Assembly: GCA_004009845.1 (NCBI GenBank)
Contig: RMBW01000002.1
Span: 558,001-622,000, forward strand
Reading direction: 5' to 3'
Length of the DNA: 64,000 bases
From: Davidsoniella eucalypti
Lineage: Eukaryota > Ascomycota > Sordariomycetes > Microascales > Ceratocystidaceae
A program made the position numbers and the translations under genes. Each line of letters begins with the position of its first letter. The first letter of the stretch is position 1. Below the pieces are notes generated by a model. It had not been told where the DNA came from. It saw only the letters and a list, made by a program, of their open reading frames with translations, and did no database searches. Below, piece after piece: positions 57,261-64,000 of the stretch.

Positions 57261-60073
57261 TTAATAGTCCGCCAGCCTCAATTTCTTCCCCACATCCCGT
57301 CGTCGGCGTGCTTGATCCTGCGCCCGTTCCGAGGCCCGGCCGTCTCTGCTTGAGCCTTCTCTATCCATGACTGGCCGCAGCGGGTGCAGAAAATTGCCCG
57401 AGTCGAAGAAGCCATAGCCGCCCTGGATGTCCTCGCTGGTCGAAATACTGTACTCTGTTGGTGACCGTGTGCCGTTTGGTGATATCTCACGTGACCGCCC
57501 GTTGTCCAGCTGGCGGCCATGGATCAGTCTCGCTTTGGTCGGCATGACTTTGTGGTGGAGGTGTTTGCTATGTGAGTAGTGCTTTTGAGATTCTAATTCT
57601 CGTGCCCGCGTAGCTTTGTTGTTCGGCTGCTGGGTTACTATGCGTAGCATGCGTCGGATCTCGAGAAGGTAGCTTTCTAAGTTGCCCAAGAAGCGACTTG
57701 TCTGTCTGTGTTTGCTGGATACGCAGATAGAGATGGAGTCGTCTTTGATGATATAGCCTATGCCAAATCCGTTGCCTGAAGTCGGCCCAAAGCCGAACTG
57801 GCGGAGAGATGGGTTGCCGCAGTTGGACGTCGATAGTACACACGTGTTCAAGAGGTCCCAGCCAGCATCGGCAAAGACGGCCGGCAGAGGCTGCGTATCT
57901 TTGCCTCGTGAGCTGGTGCTGTCACCTCGTGTACGGGCTGTGGCCGATGGAGGGATAGGGATGATGGTGTCATCTGTATCGTCTGTCACTATGGCTGAGT
58001 GATCCGTCGCATTCGTTCCATTCAACGAGCCGTTAGAACCGTGGTGGGAATTTCCGTTGGCATGTGTCTCGCCACCATTCTTTTTCGCAGCTAGCCGCTC
58101 GGGAATACCGTCCTCTGAGTGGCTCAAGGAGATCGACTCGTCTGAATAGCTAAACGGACTGGAGTAGCCAGACACCGAGGAAGAGTCGCCACGGCCTGAG
58201 TTGAGCTCGTCATCAACAATCTTACGCCACATCGATAGCAGTGCGAACAGATGGCGGTCGCAACCCTCACCTCTCGCACAGTCACGCGTTGTCTTGGTAT
58301 GGCGATCGCAGGCTATGCGGAGCGTCTTGACCTTCTCCTCGGCTGAGGTGGAGGTGCCCCAAAACGCCTGCACAAACTCGACCGACTCCTGAGACACAGT
58401 GCGGATGGCTTCGGTGCGGCCGTGCAGAAAAGACTTGGTCATGGCCGGCTCATAGGTACAGTCGATATGGCCGTAAAGACTAAAGTAAGCCGACTGGAAG
58501 GCCATCTGCACAAAGGCATCAGGCGAGAAGCCCATAGACGTGATGAAGTTCTTGCCGTACGCGCCAAAGTCTAGACACTCGAACTCATGCTGCATGATGA
58601 GGTCTGTGAGGCTGGCCTCGGAGAAGCGTACAGCAAGCGCGATAGACTCTGGTACCACCCACTCTAGCTTATGCGGCGTGGTGGTGACGTCTCCGAAGCT
58701 CTCTGGCGGGCGTTTGGCCGGATCGGGACTGGTAGTAGCCCAAAGCGATGGCGATTGGCCGTTGATGGTGCGAGCAAAGCGGAGGATCGTGTCTGTATAG
58801 ATGTCGCTAGCAAATCGCAGCACAGTATGACCGTCCACGCCCGTGTGCTCAAAGTTGATGCCGGCACTGCCGTTTTTGCATACTATGATTTGGAGCTTGT
58901 CGTACCACCGGTTGATGCATGTGCCGATCTGCACGCCCTTTTCCAGTTGGCTAGTGCCGCACAGCATGTTCTGACAGAGGCTAGCAACATCAGTCGGCTC
59001 GTTGTAATCCAGGCACAGAATAAATAGCGCTGAGTCGATCATGGCTAGACAATCGGCGTTGCTGCGGACCTCGGACAGAACCTGTCGACAGCGCGCCCAT
59101 TGCTTACGGTCTTGCGCGGTGAGTAGGCCGATGGCATTCTTGGCACTCTCTAAGATGGAGATCTGCGTTGCGTCGTCAACTATAGTCTGTAGGTTGACAC
59201 TCAGGTCCTTCTCGGTCATTATCAGGTCGTTGTTGTCATCAAGCACGTCGAACCAGTAGATCTGGCCATGGCACATGACAACTACGTGCTGGGACTCTGA
59301 ATATGCCTCGATCTTGCATCCGTTTTCGGTCGGGACTCTTGCGGTGCCAAATAGACGCGAGTATTGGTACATGCAGAGAGGCTTGCCTTTGGCTATGTCT
59401 GGCGGTAGCTCCTCTCGTCTTATCGCCCGCACAAAGCCCAGCGAAGAGTGCACAAGGGAGGCAGCTCTGGTCACTTGGTTATTGCGGGCTGGGGTGGGAT
59501 CATCTTCGAGGAGGAAGAAGGGGTTGAGGTTAAAGACCACAGAGTTCTCGAAGTTCAGATAGGTATCGTACCCTGCGTTGGTTAGTCTAGTTTCAACGCG
59601 ATATATAGGACTGATTACTCACAGAACTGCTCGATATAGCTGGTTTCTCCGTCTGCGTACTCTTCTAGTTTCCTCTGAAGCTGTGGTCCATCTTCGGCAA
59701 GGAAACGTTCAACTGCGCGAATGGTGTCTCTGTGCTCACTGTACTCCTGCAAGGGCTTGACCACCTCTAAATACCGTTCTAGGGTGTCTTTGAGCTTCGG
59801 GATGGGTAACTTGGGTAGGGAATCTTGGCCAGCATAGGTACAGCCGGGCTCTTTGCCCTTGGGATGATAGAGGGCCATGAGCGGTTTGGGGGCAGTTGAT
59901 GGAAGGGCGGTCTTGGTAGATGGAATGTCCTTTCCAATAGCGCTATGGCGAGGCTCTGGAATGCTGCGTGGAATAGAGGCTGACGAAGGGCTCTTGCTCA
60001 AAGTTACTCCAAAGGCACGCGGCTCGGTGAAACGGACCTTTGAGGACATAGCAGAGTTAGCAGAAGTGTTCAT
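57261..60073 (-). CDS. YAT2: Carnitine O-acetyltransferase, Yat2 type
   Basis: Choline/carnitine acyltransferase that moves acetyl groups between CoA and carnitine so that acetyl units can pass between cytosol, peroxisome and mitochondrion. Two minus-strand exons, 59623-60073 and 57261-59572, give 920 residues, close to yeast Yat2 (923) and well above Cat2. The 50-nt intron (GTGAGT to GCAG) is the shortest clear one here and joins YIEQF to WYDTYLNFENSVVFNLNPFF. The catalytic His is in FEHTGVDGH near residue 390, and the carnitine-binding Ser-Thr-Ser near 729 (STSNCGNP). A Ser/Gly/Asn-rich insert of about 130 residues (about 575-700), with SPFSYSDESISLSHSEDG, separates the two halves of the catalytic domain, and a basic tail follows the domain. 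No peroxisomal SKL-type ending or clear mitochondrial presequence is seen, fitting a cytosolic enzyme. Confidence 0.88.
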
Positions 60074-62499
60074 TGGGGCGTTATATAGACAAAACAGGCT
60101 TTCTATGCGTAGAGAGGGGAGACAAAGGTGCTGATGCTCAGTCCGCGCAAGGCAGTGCGGAAGAAATAAAGATAGTCGTCGAGGGACTGAGCGGACATGG
60201 GGATCAGCTGGACAGAAGAGAAGATGGTAGAGAGATGTTGCTAGACAGCACCTGGGATTTCGGTGAGGAGGGACATAAGGGCGCCTTTATATGTATTTAC
60301 GGGTGGGCGGGAGGCAAATAATATCCAGAACGGGATGATGGAAGCAAGGATGTTCTTGTTCTAAGAGGACAAAACATATAGCGAAGAAGATACTATGTGC
60401 ACTAGTAGAGAAATAAAAGGGCGAAGATGGAGGTGAATGTGACCAAGTCAGAGTACTCACAATTAGTGAGAAATGACACAGCCAAGTCAAAAGCAGTCTG
60501 GCAGCTTAGAGGTAGACAGACTTGTCATATATATTGGAGTAGTGACAGAGTGAATGGATGCAACGTAGAGGTCAGATGTGGGAAGTACAGCATATACAGA
60601 TTAGATATGCAGTATACATTTCTTTGTCAAGCCAGTCTACTTATATCTGTCCCTATCAAAGATAGCGCAAATTGACACTAGCCTTGAATAAGCTTCATAG
60701 TGATGGTGTTTTATCTGTTCAAATCTGCGTACAAAAAAGGGAAAAAATTGCTGACTAAAAATTGCTGACTTACAATTGCACCGGGTCAAGATGGAAGCTG
60801 AATCAATAGCATCTAATGACGTCAGAGACACATGTAGGTATCGATACTGGATGTAGTTGTAAATGGATATTGCCATGTCGGGTCTCATCAGATGGGGACA
60901 GAGAGAGTCAGTGACACTGGCGTAACATGGTGATTATGATCCAGGTGACCAAAATACGCACCAGGTAAATTCCTGATTTGAACACGAACTTATAGCACAG
61001 ATATAAGTATATGAGTCTAGGGTAAGCTCGATCTGAATTGAATTTTTAACTCAACTTGAGCTGATTTTGGAACCTGCTTTTTCTTAGCGTTACATTGAAG
61101 CATCCGTAGGACCGACAGCCTTGGTCTTGGTAATAAAAAAAATATAATTAAATAAATTGAGAACTCGCTTGGAGAAAGGGTCTTCTCCCCGGTGAAAATC
61201 TTGAACATTCCGTTGAAAAACCCCACTTGGTGTTTTTGCGTGTCAAAAAGAAACTCGTTCCTATTGGCCAGTTTGTGTGGAAGTGTCTAGGGTTAAATGG
61301 GTTACACATTAACTATGGGCCCAAACATTTGGAGGACTTTGCTTGGCTTTTTCCTCTTTTTCATTCCATAAAGTCACAAAATGCAATACAGATATAACTA
61401 TAAATACAGGGGCTTTAGCTGGAAACTGCAGTAAAAACCTTCTTAAAGACTGTAGAATATGTATATGGGCAATAAAATCCGAAAATATCCTGAGTTGCAA
61501 GAAAGTGTAAGTTGGAGTAGTTATCGATAAAATTACATACTTCATACTTCAACTAGTTATTGCCTCTAAATCAAGTATTGATTGCTGAATACAAAGCTTA
61601 GACCAGGGCATTTATCAGTGCCTTCATCGATATCTGAAGCGTTTACTGCCAAAGTAGAATGTTCGCCCATATCACTTGGCATATTGTGTACTTATTTCAA
61701 TGAAGATATAACACTTGATCAAGTTGTAAAAGCTCAAGAGTGTTCAAGAGTATAACCGAGTAAAGACAAGGAAGGGTTTGGCAAGATCAAGAACTTTGTT
61801 CTATCCTTGATACAAATAAACATACATGTAGTACTCCCAAGTACTACAATCCAGCCAAGCATTAGTCGATGAAATTTTTGTCTGTGTTGTTGCTGGCTGT
61901 TCCTTGCTGGCTTGTAGCGAGTCGTTTTATGAGACTAGCAGGAGAGATAGTAGAGACCGCAGTGTATAACCTTAGTGATTAAGTTAGACTATGAATATAG
62001 TTATGTTTAATTCAAGTCCCAGAAAGTAATTTGCTTAAATTTGCTAATTTCTACTAAACTATTGTGTATAAGTATTTACGAAAGTAACGGCTTATTGTCT
62101 ACCAACATGCTATCTGTGATCATGTAAATAGGATGTATTATCTCTTAATTCCTAACCTTTGATTTATTTGATACTTTTGTCTATCACTAGAAATTTTAGA
62201 GATATTGAACTAACAATGACTTTACAAATGCTTAGTAGTTAGTCTAACTAAGAACATGAACAGAAATATAAATGAAAAGACAAACGAAAAGTCTGAGTGA
62301 AACTTGGATTTTTGCACTTGACAGCCAACATAAAGTTTCTAGTCTATCTGCAAATGTAAGGTTGCACAATAGACAAGGCGTCTTTTGTATTCCAGCCAAT
62401 CGCAATTATTATTTACAAAATCCTACTAGTTTTAACCCTACGACCCTAAGCTAGCTTAATTACATTTTGACTAACCCTAAGCAAAAGAAGAGGCACTAG
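60074..62499. other. AT-rich intergenic region before the retrotransposon
   Basis: About 2.4 kb. The first 250 bases hold the Yat2 promoter. The rest is AT-rich with no gene, and becomes more so (about 61500-62480) as the retrotransposon is approached. Two ACCCTAA-like elements lie at about 62435 and 62470, too few to be a telomere. Confidence 0.45.
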
Positions 62500-63372
62500 T
62501 TGAGCTGGCCAATGTTCACGGCTCCGCTATATAGTGCGTGGCCCGGAAACCTCAAGGGATACATGGACGACGGCATATGGCGAATCAGTGGAAAGCACTA
62601 TCCGACATGCACAAGCGGGCTCGAGAAAGTGCTGAAGTACACAGTGGACTGGTGTACGAAGAACGGCCTAAAGCTGGAACATAAGAAAACAGGCCTGATC
62701 TACATCACCAGAAGAACCTCTGCCAAAGAAAACCCGGACCTAGTGATAGATGGAATCCCAAGGATCACAGCGACACCGAAGAACAGTGCTCTGAGATGGC
62801 TGGGGTGTCTGGTTCGACAGGACCCTGAGTTTCAGGCACCATGTGAAGGAAATAGCCTCACAATGGAAAGATCGGCTCGTGCACTGCATATCCTCAAAGG
62901 CTGCAAATATGGAGGACCTGTGAAGGAACTCATGCAAGTGGTCAGAGCAACTTTTGAACCTGTGATGACATATGCAGCCGCAACTTGGTGGAAACCAGGA
63001 GAAAGAGGCAACATAGACAAGGCAGCACGACTTGAAGAAGCACTCCGGAAAGCACTACTGGTTGCAGTCCCAGCCTACAAGACGACACCATCGGCATTGA
63101 TTCATATGCTGGCAAACATGCCCCCCGCAGGACTCATAATGGACAACGCAGTCACAAGGGAAGCTATTAGATGGTACCAACTGGACGACAAGCATCCACT
63201 GCGAGAAATGCGGTATGGCCCTGGAAGACGGTACCATCTTCCACCCCGAATCGTGGACATGCTGGCACCCCTCTCCGAACCTCCCCTAAGGTACGGGCAT
63301 GTAGAAGGCTCCCCAGAACAACTGACAACCCGCCAGCGAGTGCGGTGGTCATTGGGCAAGAAAAAGATTTAG
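62500..63372 (+). pseudogene. Reverse transcriptase fragment (3' half) of a LINE element
   Basis: The open frame encodes about 290 residues, beginning without its own start inside the palm domain. The catalytic box GYMDDGIW is at about residues 19-26 of the frame. It is followed by thumb-like blocks (LKLEHKKTGLIYITRR, LRWLGCLVRQDPEF) and the LINE connector ATFEPVMTYAAATWW. The finger and most palm motifs are missing, so it cannot be active. It ends at TAG 63370-63372, where homologous sequence continues in another frame: a frameshift near 63350-63370. Confidence 0.85.
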
Positions 63373-63900
63373 CGGCAGAGGCACACTTGAGACACAAGGA
63401 AACCTGCCCTTCCTCCGACATCTGGTTATACACGGATGGCTCCAAAAGTTGAGAGGGATGGATAGGCTCGGGATTGATTGCTGAAAAAGGAGGAACAGCT
63501 ACCCTTGAGGGATCATACTCGGGAGGCAGATGGAAAGAGGTCATAGACGCAGAAATATTCGCGATACTACATACTCAAAGGCCTCACCTCGACATTGACG
63601 GGCAGGCGTACAAACATCTGGATCTGCCTTGAAAACAGGGCTACGGTATCCCGTATAAATGGATCATACAACAAGGCAGGATCCTCACAAGAGGCAATTG
63701 ACGAGGCCAAGAAGCTTATTCAAACATTGAAAAATGTGCTGACAGGCAGAGAGGTCTACTGCATCTGGACCCCCGGACACAAGGGAATTGGCGGCAATGG
63801 GAGAGCCGATGCATTAGCAAAAGGCTCGGCCAAATGCACTTGGGAACACTCCATGTCTATAGCAGGAGCTTACAGATGGTTCAGGCAAGATTTAAAGAAT
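63373..63900 (+). pseudogene. RNase H domain of the LINE element, frameshifted
   Basis: RNase H blocks are visible in three pieces. Catalytic Asp is in LYTDGSKS, followed at once by a TGA stop (63450-63452); the Glu is in VIDAEIFAILH; then a frameshift near 63570; then ICLENRATVSRI, where Asp is replaced by Glu or Asn; and the last His/Asp block TPGHKGIGGNGRADALAKG at about 63760-63830. Downstream the frame ends after EHSMSIAGAYRWFRQDL. One stop, one internal frameshift and one altered catalytic residue mark it as dead. Confidence 0.8.
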
Positions 63901-64000
63901 GGTTCTGCGACCAGGCAGCCATTAGAGAGACAACATCGAGAGTCGAGGACAGGTACTCTCTGGTATCATGAGAGGTTTAGCCACGCAAACGCCACAATGG

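Larger units (their letters stand above)
62500..64000 (+). mobile_element. Broken non-LTR retrotransposon (LINE, Tad1/I-like), running off the window
   Basis: A fragment with the end of a reverse transcriptase followed by RNase H, in the order typical of Tad1- and I-type LINE elements of fungi. The 5' edge is abrupt at about 62500, in the middle of the reverse transcriptase, just before the YMDD box; 5' truncation is usual for LINEs. GC content is clearly higher than in the flanking DNA. The right edge is not reached, so the 3' tail and target-site duplication cannot be assessed. The element is disabled by frameshifts and a stop in the two regions described separately. Confidence 0.85.

Noticed and set aside
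62427..62475. ACCCTAA-like elements near the retrotransposon
   Set aside because: Only two imperfect copies, not a telomeric or interstitial array.
1..64000. CRISPR arrays, bacterial operons, tRNA and rRNA genes
   Set aside because: None found: no regularly spaced repeats, no convincing B-box plus acceptor stem, and eukaryotic gene structure throughout.

Overview
The window is nuclear DNA of an ascomycete fungus, most likely a filamentous one (Pezizomycotina); I cannot name the genus. Genes are separated by AT-rich gaps of 0.3 to 6 kb. They carry short introns (mostly 50-120 nt) with GTATGT/GTAAGT donors, CTAAC-type branch sites and TAG/CAG acceptors, and they use the standard code. The complement fits this group: complex I 75-78 kDa subunit, Byr4/Bfa1, a Get5 with the N-terminal block typical of filamentous fungi, an XRCC4/Lif1, a six-exon Puf3 and a Yat2-size carnitine acyltransferase. 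No tRNA, rRNA or CRISPR array was seen. No operon-like layout is expected or seen.

Layout. 0.4-3.0 kb: complex I Fe-S subunit (+). 4.9-6.9 kb: SelO/Fmp40 (-). 7.8-8.8 kb: aldo-keto reductase (+). 8.9-10.4 kb: XRCC4-like end-joining factor (-), followed by a possible small spliced gene. 14.5-17.7 kb: Byr4/Bfa1 (+). 18.5-20.8 kb: Nop2 (-), divergent from Get5 (+, 21.4-22.1 kb). 22.6-24.6 kb: cofilin (-), whose first exon is only the ATG. 25.9-27.8 kb: Hsp60 (-), with heat-shock elements upstream. 28.9-31.3 kb and 32.3-34.4 kb: two unrecognised proteins (-). 37.1-40.7 kb: Puf3 (-). 40.7-48.7 kb is almost gene-free, with hints of decayed coding sequence and short repeats. 48.7-52.4 kb: RNA polymerase III second-largest subunit (+). 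52.7-54.1 kb: Rad57 (-). 54.4-56.0 kb: a cutinase-fold protein lacking the usual catalytic histidine (-). 57.3-60.1 kb: Yat2 (-). The right end, 62.5 kb to the edge, is a broken non-LTR retrotransposon with reverse transcriptase and RNase H.

Most genes are unrelated housekeeping loci. The functional links I can suggest are: XRCC4 and Rad57 represent the two double-strand-break repair routes; complex I, SelO and Hsp60 are mitochondrial and therefore of the class that Puf3 controls in yeast; Nop2 and polymerase III both serve ribosome production. The less ordinary material is the exon architecture (3-, 11-, 13- and 15-nt exons; introns that are multiples of three and stop-free), the cutinase-like protein, an in-frame UAG-AUG junction in an unrecognised coiled-coil gene, and the relics in the 43-45 kb gap. 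Spliced gene models were built by eye from splice signals, phase and family alignment, and have not been checked against transcripts.
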